Below are positions 18,007 to 28,671 of a DNA stretch of 64,000 bases, piece by piece. Below the pieces are notes generated by a model. The model was not told the origin of the DNA, made no database searches, and was given only the letters and a program-made list of their open reading frames with translations. A program made the position numbers and the translations under genes. This DNA is from Roseiarcus sp963816065 (GTDB lineage Bacteria; Pseudomonadota; Alphaproteobacteria; Rhizobiales; Beijerinckiaceae): NCBI GenBank assembly GCA_963816065.1, contig CAWFJG010000030.1, positions 706,318-770,317 of the forward strand, given 5' to 3'. How positions within the stretch are numbered: the stretch's first letter is position 1; every line of letters begins with the position of its first letter.

Positions 18007-18344
18007 CCGTGCGCCGGCCCCCGCCGCCAGGTCTGATTGGGCCGCATTGCTGTCCCTGTTCGTCTCGTTTTCGCGGGAACGAAGCTTACGCCGCGCGCGT
18101 TTCTTGCGCCTCTCTCGAACCTTGCGCGTTTCTGCGCCGCGCGCGGTTATCGCCAAACGGCTCTTGCGCGTGACGCGCAAATTCGCAATGCTTTCCTCTT
18201 GGCGCTCTGGCGGGAACGTCGGCCGGCGCCCACATTAAGTCTGGTTCACGTGCGTTAGTTGGTAGCGCCGTAGAAAAACTTCAAAGACGGGGTCCGTTGG
18301 TGGCAGGCGCCTCAAAACCGTTTGTCCTTCGTCTCAGAGCCGGG
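18007..18344. other. intergenic region upstream of clpS
   Basis: About 340 bases contain no supportable gene. The 18060-18190 part repeats GCGCG/TTGCGCG motifs and looks non-coding. The region presumably holds the clpS-clpA promoter, but no clear boxes stand out; a short A-rich patch (GTAGAAAAACTTCAAAG) lies at about 18270. Confidence 0.4.
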
Positions 18345-18746
18345 ATGGCGCGGCTTGCGCGCTGGTTTGCGCCCGGCTTCGGCGGCGCGACGCCGACGCC
18401 AGTACGCGCGGCCGGCCCCCGAGAGCCGAAACGGGGAGGAGACAATCCAGGAGCAGGGGCGGCGGTCATCACCCGCACCCGCACCCAGACAAAACGCCCG
18501 AACATGTATCGGGTGTTGCTGTTGAACGACGATTACACTCCGATGGAGTTCGTGATCTCGATTCTGCAGGCGTTCTTCAACAAGGACGCACAGGAGGCGA
18601 CCCAGATCATGCTGCAGGTGCACCATACCGGCGTCGGGGAATGCGGGGTTTTCACCTACGAGGTGGCGGAAACCAAGGTCTCGCAGGTGATGGATCACGC
18701 GCGGAAAAATCAGCACCCGCTCCAGTGCATCATGGAAAAGAAGTGA
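18345..18746 (+). CDS. clpS: ATP-dependent Clp protease adapter ClpS
   Basis: The core is typical ClpS: MYRVLLLNDDYTPMEFV carries the NDDYT substrate-recognition site, and HHTGVGECGVFTYEVAETK forms the conserved face. ClpS binds N-degron substrates and delivers them to ClpA, encoded 10 bases downstream. ClpS proteins are about 100-115 residues; the ATG at 18345 gives 133, so a start near the ITRTRTQTKRPNMYRV segment, without a standard ATG, cannot be excluded. The adapter-unfoldase gene order supports the call. Confidence 0.9.
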   Translation: MARLARWFAPGFGGATPTPVRAAGPREPKRGGDNPGAGAAVITRTRTQTKRPNMYRVLLLNDDYTPMEFVISILQAFFNKDAQEATQIMLQVHHTGVGECGVFTYEVAETKVSQVMDHARKNQHPLQCIMEKK

Positions 18747-18756
18747 AAGACGCCTC

Positions 18757-21183
<2,427 letters not shown>

Positions 21184-21351
21184 CGTCCTAGTCGCGCCAC
21201 ATCCATTGCCGCCCAGGCTGCGGGCGCGCCTCCCGCTCGCCTGACCCGCAATGAAAGGGCGAGACCTTCATCGACCGCTCCTGGCGCCGGTTGCCAGACC
21301 TGACGCTCGAGATCATGCTCGTGAAAGCGTCATGGTCTGCGGAGGAGCGAC

Positions 21352-21771
21352 ATGCCCGATCCGGCGCCCCCGATCACCGGGCTCCTGGAAACTTCGGTCT
21401 ATGCCGAGGACGTAGAGCGGACCGCGGCCTTCTATCGCGATCTCTTCGGCCTCAGGGCGTTGGTGGAGAGTTCGCGTCTGGTCGCTTTCGAGGTGGCTGA
21501 CCGCCACGTTCTGCTGATTTTCCAGCGGGGTGCGACCGAAGCCGACGTCGCCGACGCGCGCGGAACCATTCCGGGCCATGATGGGGCCGGACGGCTGCAT
21601 CTGGCGCTGTCGATCGCGGCCGCGGACCTCGAGACCTGGCGAGCGCGACTTGCTGGCCGCGAGATCGCTCTCGCCGGCGAGTACCGCTGGCCGCGCGGCG
21701 GAACGAGTCTCTATTTCCGTGATCCCGACGGCGCGCTGGTCGAACTGGCGACGCCGGGCCTCTGGTGGTGA
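21352..21771 (+). CDS. VOC (glyoxalase/dioxygenase) superfamily protein
   Basis: The 139-residue protein shows paired beta-alpha-beta-beta-beta modules: an N-terminal LLETSVYAEDVERTAAFYRDLFGL and a C-terminal FRDPDGALVELATPG with the metal-ligand Glu, while LHLALSI carries a likely His ligand. VOC proteins include glyoxalases, fosfomycin-resistance enzymes and dioxygenases; the specific reaction is not deducible. The ATG is preceded by GGAGGAGCGAC. Confidence 0.8.
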   Translation: MPDPAPPITGLLETSVYAEDVERTAAFYRDLFGLRALVESSRLVAFEVADRHVLLIFQRGATEADVADARGTIPGHDGAGRLHLALSIAAADLETWRARLAGREIALAGEYRWPRGGTSLYFRDPDGALVELATPGLWW

Positions 21772-21937
21772 GCGGCCTGCGCCGCGGCCGGCGGCGATGG
21801 AACAGCGCCCCGTACTCCGGCGTTGTCCTTGCGACGAGGGTGGGCTCTTGGCGTCGAGCGCCGCCTGCTCCCGGCTCGGAGCGGCTCCGGCTATCGACGA
21901 CATGGCCGCCTCCCGCTCCAGTTTACAGGAGTTTGAA

Positions 21938-22282
21938 ATGCGCACTTTCATCAAGGCGATCGCCGCCACATCGATTGCGGCGCTTCTGACGAGCGCGAGC
22001 GCGAGCGCCTCGTTCGCGCTTCCCCGCGCTGGCGGCATCCACGGCGGCTGGCACGGCGGCGGCTGGCACGGGGGGCATGGCGGCGGCTGGCATGGCGGCG
22101 GCTGGCATCATGGCGGCGGATGGGGATGGGGCCCCGCCGTCGGACTCGGTATCGCCGGCGGCTTGGCCGCCGGCGCGCTGGCCGGATCGTATTACAACAA
22201 CAACTGCATCCAGTACCAAGCGGTCTACGATCCTTACGGGAACTATGTCGGCAACCAGGCGGTCAACGTCTGCGGACCATAA
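21938..22282 (+). CDS. secreted Gly/His/Trp-rich repeat protein
   Basis: The 114-residue product begins with a signal peptide (MRTFIKAIAATSIAALL) followed by a low-complexity block of GGW, HGGGWHGG and GHGG repeats (about residues 34-65), a Gly/Ala hydrophobic segment and a C-terminus with two Cys. Proteins of this kind are common in Hyphomicrobiales and sit in the envelope; their function is unknown, though the histidines could bind metal. It lies next to the zinc-uptake locus, which makes metal binding a tempting but unproved idea. AGGAG precedes the ATG. Confidence 0.7.
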   Translation: MRTFIKAIAATSIAALLTSASASASFALPRAGGIHGGWHGGGWHGGHGGGWHGGGWHHGGGWGWGPAVGLGIAGGLAAGALAGSYYNNNCIQYQAVYDPYGNYVGNQAVNVCGP

Positions 22283-22324
22283 TATCCCGTAGGTTTCGCG
22301 CGCTCGCGGCCCAAGCGGGCGCGC

Positions 22325-22825
22325 TCATCGTGTCGGCGGCTGCACGGCGTCATCCGCGCACCGCCGGCAGACGCCCTTGGCTTCGACCATGACCTGTCGC
22401 GGACGGAAACCAGAGCGGCTCGATGCAAGCGCGACGGCCTTCATGACGGCGTCGTCTTCGATTTCCTCGCTGCCTCCACAGACCTCGCACACGACAAGCA
22501 TGCCATGGTGGGCGTGTCCGAGGTGCTCGCAAGGGGTGAACGCGTTCAGGCTCTCGATCTTGTGAACGAAACCGTGCTCGAGGAGAAAGTCGAGCGTCCG
22601 GTAGACCGTCGGGGGCGCGACCTGCTTGCCCTCCCGCCGGGAAAGCTCCTCCAGGATCGCGTAGGCGCCGAGCGGCGCCGCCCTGCCGGAAAAGACGTCG
22701 AGCACTCGGCGGCGTAGCGGCGTGAGTTGAAGGCCGTCGCGCGCGCAAGTCGCCTCGACCCGGGCTGCCCAGGTCGCGGGGTCGTAGGCGCAATCGCAAG
22801 CTGGGTCCGCGTTCGTCTCCAACAT
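22325..22825 (-). CDS. zur: zinc uptake regulator, Fur family (Zur)
   Basis: The 166-residue protein is a Fur-family regulator: a winged helix (LTPLRRRVLDVFSG, TVYRTLDFLLEHGFV) followed by a dimerisation domain with HLGHAHHGMLVVCEVCGG and a second CxxC (CRRC). The diagnosis as Zur rather than Fur rests on divergent transcription from znuACB across a Zur-type palindrome. The start at 22825 is chosen because GGGAGG precedes that ATG. With zinc bound it would repress its own gene and znu. Confidence 0.85.
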   Translation of the reverse strand: MLETNADPACDCAYDPATWAARVEATCARDGLQLTPLRRRVLDVFSGRAAPLGAYAILEELSRREGKQVAPPTVYRTLDFLLEHGFVHKIESLNAFTPCEHLGHAHHGMLVVCEVCGGSEEIEDDAVMKAVALASSRSGFRPRQVMVEAKGVCRRCADDAVQPPTR

Positions 22826-22892
22826 CGCCTCCCGATACCATGACAGCCTCCGGCTGTCGCCTTGGGCGCGGACTGGGGTTGCCTCTCGCACC

Positions 22893-22905
22893 GTTATAAC
22901 ATAAC
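22893..22905. promoter_or_regulatory. Zur box between zur and znuA
   Basis: GTTATAACATAAC contains the perfect 8-bp palindrome GTTATAAC and matches the core of alphaproteobacterial Zur operators (TGTTATAACATAAC-like). It lies 36 bases upstream of the znuA GTG and 68 bases upstream of zur on the other strand, so one site could control both directions. Confidence 0.75.
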
Positions 22906-22940
22906 AATTGACGGTGTCGGACGCAATCGGAGGCCTCCCC

Positions 22941-23810
22941 GTGCTTAGCAAGCTTTCGCTCGTTGCGGCTGTCGCCGTCTCGGCGTTGTCGGCGCCGGCC
23001 CTGGCCGACCCGGTCAAGGTAGTGGCGGCCGAGAATGTCTACGGCGACATGGCGCGGCAGATCGGCGGCGCCGACGTCGCGGTCACCAGCATCCTCAGCA
23101 GTCCGGACGATGACCCGCACCTGTTCGAGGCGAGCCCGGCGACGGCGAAGGCGCTCGCCGACGCCAAGGTGGTGGTGGTCAATGGCGTCGACTACGACCC
23201 CTGGATGGAGAAGCTGCTCGCCGCCCACCCGTCGCCCGCCCGCAAGGAGATCGTCGTCGGGGCGCTCACCGGCCACGCGCCGGGCGACAATCCGCACTTG
23301 TGGTACGAACCGGGGTACATGCACATTGCGGCCAAGGCGCTGGCCATGGCGCTGGCGACGATCGACCCGGCCCACAAGGCGGACTATCAGCAGGGCTTGG
23401 CGAAGTTCGACAACTCGCTGAAACCCCTCGACCAGAAGATCGCCGCGATGAAGTCCGCCTTCGCCGGTCAGCCGGTGACCGCCTCGGAGCCGGTGTTCGG
23501 CTATCAGGCGGACCTGATCGGGCTCGATGTCCACAACGAGAAGTTCGCGATGGCGGTGATGAACAACGCCGAGCCGACGCCCTCCGAGGTCGCGGCGTTC
23601 GAGACCGACCTCAAGGGCCACAAAGTCAAAGCGATGCTCTATAACGCGCAGGCGAGCGAACCCTCAGTGCAGCGGCTGGTGCAAATGGCCAAGGACAACG
23701 GAATTCCGGTCGTCGGCGTCTCGGAGACCGAGCCGCCGAACGCCACCTACCAGACCTGGATGCTCGGGCAACTCGATGCGCTCGACAAGGCGCTCAGCCC
23801 GACGCAGTGA
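22941..23810 (+). CDS. znuA: zinc ABC transporter substrate-binding protein ZnuA
   Basis: The 289-residue periplasmic protein has a signal peptide ending ALSAPALA and the cluster A-I binding-protein fold. DDDPHLFE and NPHLWYEPG supply the typical metal-binding histidines; a long His-rich loop, often present in ZnuA, is missing. It captures Zn2+ and hands it to the permease encoded two genes downstream. The GTG at 22941 is chosen because GGAGG stands 7 bases before it. Its stop overlaps the start of znuC. Confidence 0.85.
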   Translation: MLSKLSLVAAVAVSALSAPALADPVKVVAAENVYGDMARQIGGADVAVTSILSSPDDDPHLFEASPATAKALADAKVVVVNGVDYDPWMEKLLAAHPSPARKEIVVGALTGHAPGDNPHLWYEPGYMHIAAKALAMALATIDPAHKADYQQGLAKFDNSLKPLDQKIAAMKSAFAGQPVTASEPVFGYQADLIGLDVHNEKFAMAVMNNAEPTPSEVAAFETDLKGHKVKAMLYNAQASEPSVQRLVQMAKDNGIPVVGVSETEPPNATYQTWMLGQLDALDKALSPTQ

Positions 23811-24652
23811 CAGCCGACGCCGTGACCGTCCTTCGCTTCGACGCCGCGACGATCAGGCTCGGCCGCCGGGAGATCCTCTCGGCGGCGAGCTTCGCTGTGC
23901 GCGAGGGCGAATTCGTCGGCATGCTGGGCGCCAACGGGGCCGGCAAGACGACGCTGATGCGCGCCGCCCTCGGTCTCGTTCCCGTCGTTTCCGGCGCCAT
24001 CGCCGTGCTGGATGCGCCGGTCCGGCGAGGCAACCCGGCGATCGGCTACATGCCGCAGAACCGCGGCGCAATCGCCGCTCTCCGCCTCACCGGCTGGGAC
24101 GTCGTGGCCAGCGCGGCCCTCGGCCGGCGCTTTGGCTTCGCGACGCTCGACAAGGCCGCGCGGCGAGAGATCGACTGGGCGCTCGACGAGGTCGGCGCGC
24201 GCGAGCTTGCCGAGCGCTCGATCGGCGAGCTCTCGGGCGGCGAGCGGCAGCGGGTGCTGCTCAGCCAGGCGCTGCTCGGACACCCAAAGCTGCTGTTGCT
24301 CGACGAGCCGCTGATCTCGCTCGATCCCGCCCATCAGAAGAGCGTGGTCGAGATCGCCCGCCGCGTCTGCGACGACCTCAAGATCGCGATCGTGTTCAGC
24401 GCGCACGAGCTCAACCCGCTCGTCAACGCGATCGACCGGGTGCTCTATCTCGGCGGCGGGGCCGCGGTGATCGGCCCGGTCGAGGAGGTGGTGACCGGCC
24501 CGGTGCTGTCGCGGCTCTATGGCGCGGAGATCGAGGTCGTGCGGGTCAGGGATCGCTTTTTCGTGATGGCCGGCGACGTCGACGTCGAGCGCGACGCGCA
24601 CCGCCACGATGCGCACGGCCACGCCCACGGCAACGACGACGCCCATGCTTGA
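23807..24652 (+). CDS. znuC: zinc ABC transporter ATP-binding protein ZnuC
   Basis: The 281-residue ABC ATPase has Walker A GANGAGKTT, the signature LSGGERQRVLLSQ, Walker B LLLLDEP and the H-loop AHELNPL. It powers zinc import with ZnuA and ZnuB. Its C-terminal tail is strikingly histidine-rich (HRHDAHGHAHG), a likely metal-binding or sensing extension that takes the place of the His loop missing in ZnuA. It overlaps znuA by 4 bases and znuB by 8 bases. Confidence 0.85.
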   Translation: MTADAVTVLRFDAATIRLGRREILSAASFAVREGEFVGMLGANGAGKTTLMRAALGLVPVVSGAIAVLDAPVRRGNPAIGYMPQNRGAIAALRLTGWDVVASAALGRRFGFATLDKAARREIDWALDEVGARELAERSIGELSGGERQRVLLSQALLGHPKLLLLDEPLISLDPAHQKSVVEIARRVCDDLKIAIVFSAHELNPLVNAIDRVLYLGGGAAVIGPVEEVVTGPVLSRLYGAEIEVVRVRDRFFVMAGDVDVERDAHRHDAHGHAHGNDDAHA

Positions 24653-25433
24653 GTACGACTTCATGCGCTCGGCCTTCGCCGCCTCCGGCGTGGCGGCGGT
24701 GCTGGCGGGCACGGTCGGGTTCTTCCTGGTCCTGCGCGGCCAGACCTTCGCGGGACATGCGCTCTCCCATGTCGGCTTCACCGGCGCGACCGGGGCGCTG
24801 CTGTTCGGCCTCTCTCCGCTCGCCGAACTCGTCGGCTTCACGCTGGTTGCGGGCGTCGGCATGGGCCTCTTCGGCGAAAAACTGGCGGAGCGCGACGTCG
24901 CCATCGGCATGACGCTGTCGCTGGCGCTCGGCCTCGGGCTTTTGTTCCTGCACTTCTACACCCGCGCGGCGACGCAGGCGGCGGCGCTCCTGTTCGGCAA
25001 CGTGCTCGGCGTCGATCCGTCCGCGCTCCTGAGCCTCGTCATCCTGGCGGTGCTGAGCCTGGCGGCGCTGGCCGCGATCGGCCGGCCGCTGGTCTTCGCC
25101 TCGATCCAGCCCGAGCTTGCCGAGGCACGCGGCGTGCCGCTGCGCTTCGTCGCCTCGGCCTTCCTCGCCATCGTCGCAGTCGCGGTCGCCGAATGCGCCC
25201 AGATCGTCGGGGTATTGCTGGTGTTCACGCTGATGGTCGGACCGGCGGCGGCGGCGATGAACCTCACCCGCCGCTTGGCCCTCGGGATCGCGCTCTCGGC
25301 GGCGCTGGCGCTCGCCGAGGCGTGGGGCGGCCTGACGCTCGCCTATTATACCGACTGGCCGACCAGCTTCTGGATCACCGCGCTCTCTGGCATGGTATTC
25401 TTCGGCGCGGCGATGCGGCAATTCGCGGGGTAG
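24645..25433 (+). CDS. znuB: zinc ABC transporter permease ZnuB
   Basis: The 262-residue membrane protein belongs to the ABC-3 family of Zn/Mn/Fe permeases, with about eight hydrophobic helices and the conserved FLVLRGQTFAGHALSHVGFTGAT segment, which contacts the ATPase, near the N-terminus. It forms the channel of the zinc importer with ZnuC. The ATG at 24645 overlaps the znuC stop. A short palindromic repeat follows before recJ and may end the transcript. Confidence 0.85.
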   Translation: MLEYDFMRSAFAASGVAAVLAGTVGFFLVLRGQTFAGHALSHVGFTGATGALLFGLSPLAELVGFTLVAGVGMGLFGEKLAERDVAIGMTLSLALGLGLLFLHFYTRAATQAAALLFGNVLGVDPSALLSLVILAVLSLAALAAIGRPLVFASIQPELAEARGVPLRFVASAFLAIVAVAVAECAQIVGVLLVFTLMVGPAAAAMNLTRRLALGIALSAALALAEAWGGLTLAYYTDWPTSFWITALSGMVFFGAAMRQFAG

Positions 25434-25483
25434 GCGAAACCCTCGCCCGGCGCGCCGGATCACCGCCGGGGTTCGCGCGGTTC

Positions 25484-25521
25484 CCTTCTCCCTCGGGGAG
25501 AAGGTGGTGGGCGCTGCCCAC
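25484..25521. repeat. REP-like double-hairpin element between znuB and recJ
   Basis: Two adjacent perfect inverted repeats: CCTTCTCC/GGAGAAGG (25484-25504) and GTGGGC/GCCCAC (25507-25521), followed by CCGGATGAGGG. This layout is common as an intergenic repeat in Hyphomicrobiales genomes and may protect or terminate the znu transcript. Confidence 0.6.
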
Positions 25522-25540
25522 CGGATGAGGGTCTGGGGCG

Positions 25541-27331
25541 TTGTCGGCAACCAGTTTCTTCCTCGACGTCGAGACCTCCGCGCTCGGGCGGCCCTGGCGG
25601 GCGCGGCTCGACGGGGCGGGGGAAATGCGCGCCCTCGCAATTCGCCAGGTCGGCGGACACGATGAATTGATCGCGCGCGTCCTCGCCGGGCGCGGCGTCG
25701 CGCCGGAGGCGGTCGAGCGCTACCTCGATCCGACCTTGCGCGACCTGATGCCGGATCCGTTCGCGCTGACCGGCATGGAGGCGGCGACCAACCGCCTGCG
25801 CGTGGCGGTCGAGCGCGCCGAGCGGGTCGCGATCTTCGGCGACTACGACGTCGACGGCGCCTGCAGCGCGGCGCTGGTCAGCGAGTACCTGAAGGCCTGC
25901 GGCTGCGAGACGATCGTCCACATCCCAGACCGCGTCACCGAAGGCTATGGCCCGAATGTCGAGGCGATGGCCGCCTTCGCCGCCGCCGGCGCGACGCTGG
26001 TCGTCACGGTCGATTGCGGCGCGGTCAGCCATGGGCCGTTCGCCGAGGCGCGAAAGCTCGGCCTCGAGGTGGTGGTGTTCGATCACCATCAGGCGCCGCC
26101 GACGCTGCCGGACGCGGTCGTGGTCGTCGATCCCAATCGCGAGGACGATCTCTCCGGCCTCGGCCACCTCTCGGCGGCCGGGGTTGCGTTCCTGGCGCTG
26201 GTCGCCCTCAACCGGGCGCTGCGCGAGACCGGGTTCTGGAGGGGCCGGCAGCCGCCCGATCTCCTGGCTAGCCTCGACCTCGTCGCGCTCGCCACCGTCG
26301 CCGACGTCGTACCGCTGACCGGGCTCAACCGCGCCTTCGTGGTCAAGGGGCTGCAGGTGATGCGCCAGCGCCGCCGGCCGGGGCTCGCGGCGCTGTTCGA
26401 CGTCGCCGGCGCCGACGGTCCGCCGCGGCCCTATCACCTGGGCTTCCTGATCGGGCCCAGGATCAACGCCGGCGGGCGCATCGGCGACGCCGCGCTCGGC
26501 GCGCGTCTCCTCGCCACGACCGACGAACTCGAGGCGCGGGCGATCGCCGCCGAACTCGACCGGCTGAACCGCGCCCGGCGCGAGATCGAGATCGCCGCGC
26601 TCGCCGAGGCCGAGGCGGAAGCGCTGTTTGCGCTCGGCCTCGAGGAACGGGGCGCGGCGGTCGTGGTCGCGGGCGAAGCCTGGCCGGCCGGCGTCGTCGG
26701 CCTGATCGCGGCGCGGCTCAAGGAGCGCTTCGATCGTCCGGCTTTCGCCCTGACGTTCGCGGGCGGGCACGCGATCGGTTCGGGGCGGTCGATCGCCGGC
26801 GTCGATCTGGGCCGGACGGTGCGGGCGGCGGTCGAGGCGGGCCTCCTCCTCAAGGGCGGCGGCCACGCCATGGCGGCGGGCGTGACGCTGGAAAAGGGCC
26901 GGCTCGGCGAGTTGCGCGCCTTCCTCGAGGACCGGCTCGCCGCGCCGGTCGCCACCGCGAGGGCGGCGGCGAGCCTCTCGGTCGACGCCGCGCTGACCGC
27001 GACCGGCGCCACGGCCGAGCTCGTGCGCCGGCTCGAGGCCGCCGGGCCCTATGGCAGCGGCAACCCCGAGCCAATGTTCGTGCTGCCGCGCCATCGGCTC
27101 GCCGAGGTCTTCCCGGTCGGCGCCGACCATCTCAAGGTCCGTGCGGTCGCCATGGACGGCGCCGGCCTCGACGCCATCGCGTTCCGTTCGGTCGGAAAGA
27201 AGATCGGCGAGGCGCTGACCCGGCTCAAGGGCGCGTCCGTCCATCTCGCCGGAACGCTGGCGATCAACCGCTACGGCGGGCGGGAGCGGGCGCAGCTCCG
27301 GGTGGTCGACGTGGCGGAGGCGGGACGGTAG
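25541..27331 (+). CDS. recJ: single-stranded-DNA-specific exonuclease RecJ
   Basis: The 596-residue protein has the DHH phosphoesterase motifs of RecJ: GDYDVDG at about residue 103, DCGAVSHG, DHHQ at about 181, and the DHHA1-domain GGGHAMAAG near residue 440, followed by the OB-fold end. RecJ degrades single-stranded DNA 5' to 3' in recombination and mismatch repair, with Mn2+ or Mg2+. Length agrees with the family. The start is a TTG at 25541; an internal ATG at 25625 would lose conserved N-terminal residues. Confidence 0.92.
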   Translation: MSATSFFLDVETSALGRPWRARLDGAGEMRALAIRQVGGHDELIARVLAGRGVAPEAVERYLDPTLRDLMPDPFALTGMEAATNRLRVAVERAERVAIFGDYDVDGACSAALVSEYLKACGCETIVHIPDRVTEGYGPNVEAMAAFAAAGATLVVTVDCGAVSHGPFAEARKLGLEVVVFDHHQAPPTLPDAVVVVDPNREDDLSGLGHLSAAGVAFLALVALNRALRETGFWRGRQPPDLLASLDLVALATVADVVPLTGLNRAFVVKGLQVMRQRRRPGLAALFDVAGADGPPRPYHLGFLIGPRINAGGRIGDAALGARLLATTDELEARAIAAELDRLNRARREIEIAALAEAEAEALFALGLEERGAAVVVAGEAWPAGVVGLIAARLKERFDRPAFALTFAGGHAIGSGRSIAGVDLGRTVRAAVEAGLLLKGGGHAMAAGVTLEKGRLGELRAFLEDRLAAPVATARAAASLSVDAALTATGATAELVRRLEAAGPYGSGNPEPMFVLPRHRLAEVFPVGADHLKVRAVAMDGAGLDAIAFRSVGKKIGEALTRLKGASVHLAGTLAINRYGGRERAQLRVVDVAEAGR

Positions 27332-27512
27332 CCGAAACCGCCGCATGGGCGCCGTTCGCGCGCGCTTCGGCGCCGGCGTCATTCGGCGCCAGTTCGGCCG
27401 CCCGGCGGTGTCGGGCTCGGCGCCCATCGCGACCGTGACTTGCGGGGATCGAATCGCGGTATGGAGCCGCTTTGCTTCTCGCAATGGCGAGTCCGCGTGG
27501 TCGAAAACCGCG

Positions 27513-27899
27513 TTATGCGCCGCCGCAGGCATGCTCGGAATCGGGAAGCGTCCAAGTCCCGCGGGTGCGCAAATTCGTGGCCCGGTACATCCGGCCTCGC
27601 TTGTCTCCCGGGGGACAATTCTCCGGAACGGACACCAGGCACACCTTCACCGGATCTCCAGGTTTCGACCGGTCCACGGCTCGCTCCTGATCGTATGAGA
27701 CCTGGTAGCCTCCGTTTTCGAATTCGATTGCGCTTCCCGACCCCAATATCGGCTGGCCGGTCGACCCATCGATGAGACGCGTCTCGACCTTCCTGACCGT
27801 GGTGGTCACGCACTGGCCGATGCGCTTTGGCATTCCGTCGGCAAGCGCCGGCGACGCGATCGTCAGAATGAGAAGACCGACGAGACCATAGAACTTCAC
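27513..27899 (-). CDS. small secreted protein of unknown function
   Basis: The 128-residue protein starts with a signal peptide (MKFYGLVGLLILTIASPALA). The mature part has four Cys (ITTTVRK region, VCLVSVPENCPPG and a C-terminal Cys) that could form disulfides. I recognise no family. It is the first of three small exported proteins on the minus strand, each with its own start and spaced by 60-85 bases, so they may be co-transcribed. Confidence 0.6.
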   Translation of the reverse strand: MKFYGLVGLLILTIASPALADGMPKRIGQCVTTTVRKVETRLIDGSTGQPILGSGSAIEFENGGYQVSYDQERAVDRSKPGDPVKVCLVSVPENCPPGDKRGRMYRATNLRTRGTWTLPDSEHACGGA

Positions 27900-27983
27900 G
27901 GGACCCCTCCCATTGGCCGCTGGGTCCGCCAGTGGCCCTTGCTTGGGGCGATTATTATCACTCTCGTCTCGTCGTTTACAGTC

Positions 27984-28319
27984 CTAACGCTGACGCGCCG
28001 CAAAGCCGCTGCAGATCAAGTACCAGCAGGCGTCCTTGTCGTCGCTCTCCTGCCATCCCGCGGGACAGAGGACGACGCGGTGGAATTTGGCGTTGCAGAG
28101 GCCATGGTTGGCCAGCAAACGCGGGTCGTTGAAGAAATAGGGGCGAATTGCCGGGTCGCGGGTCCAGGCGGGAACCGCAGCCCAATCGGCCTCCCCTCCG
28201 CTTTCGCTCAGCGGCCCGATTGCGCACGAGCTCCAGTTCGAAAGACGGATCGCCTGGTCGCAAGCGTCCGCCGGCGTCGTTGCGACGAAGCCCATGATCG
28301 CCAGCACCAGAAGTTTCAA
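27984..28319 (-). CDS. small secreted protein of unknown function
   Basis: The 111-residue product has a short signal peptide (MKLLVLAIMGFVATTPADA) and six Cys in the mature part (ACDQA, SSCAIG, GLCNA, VVLCPAG, ACWYLICSG). The pattern suggests a disulfide-stabilised periplasmic or extracellular protein. No family is recognised. It belongs to the cluster of three exported minus-strand proteins. Confidence 0.55.
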   Translation of the reverse strand: MKLLVLAIMGFVATTPADACDQAIRLSNWSSCAIGPLSESGGEADWAAVPAWTRDPAIRPYFFNDPRLLANHGLCNAKFHRVVLCPAGWQESDDKDACWYLICSGFAARQR

Positions 28320-28379
28320 CGTCTTTGCTCCTTGCCGCTCAAGAGGGATCGAAACACGCAGCCGCCGGCCGACTCCCGC

Positions 28380-28652
28380 CTACTTGTGGATCTCCCGACA
28401 GACGTTCATTCTGTGCGGATCGCCCGACAATTCGCATTGAAACCCGCACTCGTAGTCGCCGCCCGCCTTGATCTGTATGGCCTTCATCCGCTCGATCGCG
28501 GCCTCCAGGCAATAGTGCAGCGTCTTGAAGCGGGGAGTCACATCGAACTTTGCGCGGTCGGTTCGGTCGGGATAGACAATCGCAGACCACTCGCCCGGAG
28601 CGTCGTCGCATCCGGCGAGCGCGAGAACCATCAGGACGAGCAGACGTTTCAT
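28380..28652 (-). CDS. small putative lipoprotein
   Basis: The 90-residue product begins MKRLLVLMVLALAGCDD; LALAGC is a lipobox, so Cys14 would be lipidated and the protein anchored to the envelope. The rest carries further cysteines (HYCLEA, ECGFQCE, NVCRE) but no known domain. It is the most upstream of three small exported proteins on the minus strand. Confidence 0.6.
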   Translation of the reverse strand: MKRLLVLMVLALAGCDDAPGEWSAIVYPDRTDRAKFDVTPRFKTLHYCLEAAIERMKAIQIKAGGDYECGFQCELSGDPHRMNVCREIHK

Positions 28653-28671
28653 TGACGGGTCGGTTAGCCGG

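Noticed and set aside
18060..18200. Small Arg/Leu-rich frames between phasin and clpS
   Set aside because: They arise from GCG/CGC repeats on both strands, without ribosome-binding sites or similarity.
25460..27532. Very long open frame on the minus strand opposite recJ (about 690 residues)
   Set aside because: It is an Arg/Asp/Gly-rich shadow of the GC-rich recJ gene with no domain, while recJ has all family motifs.
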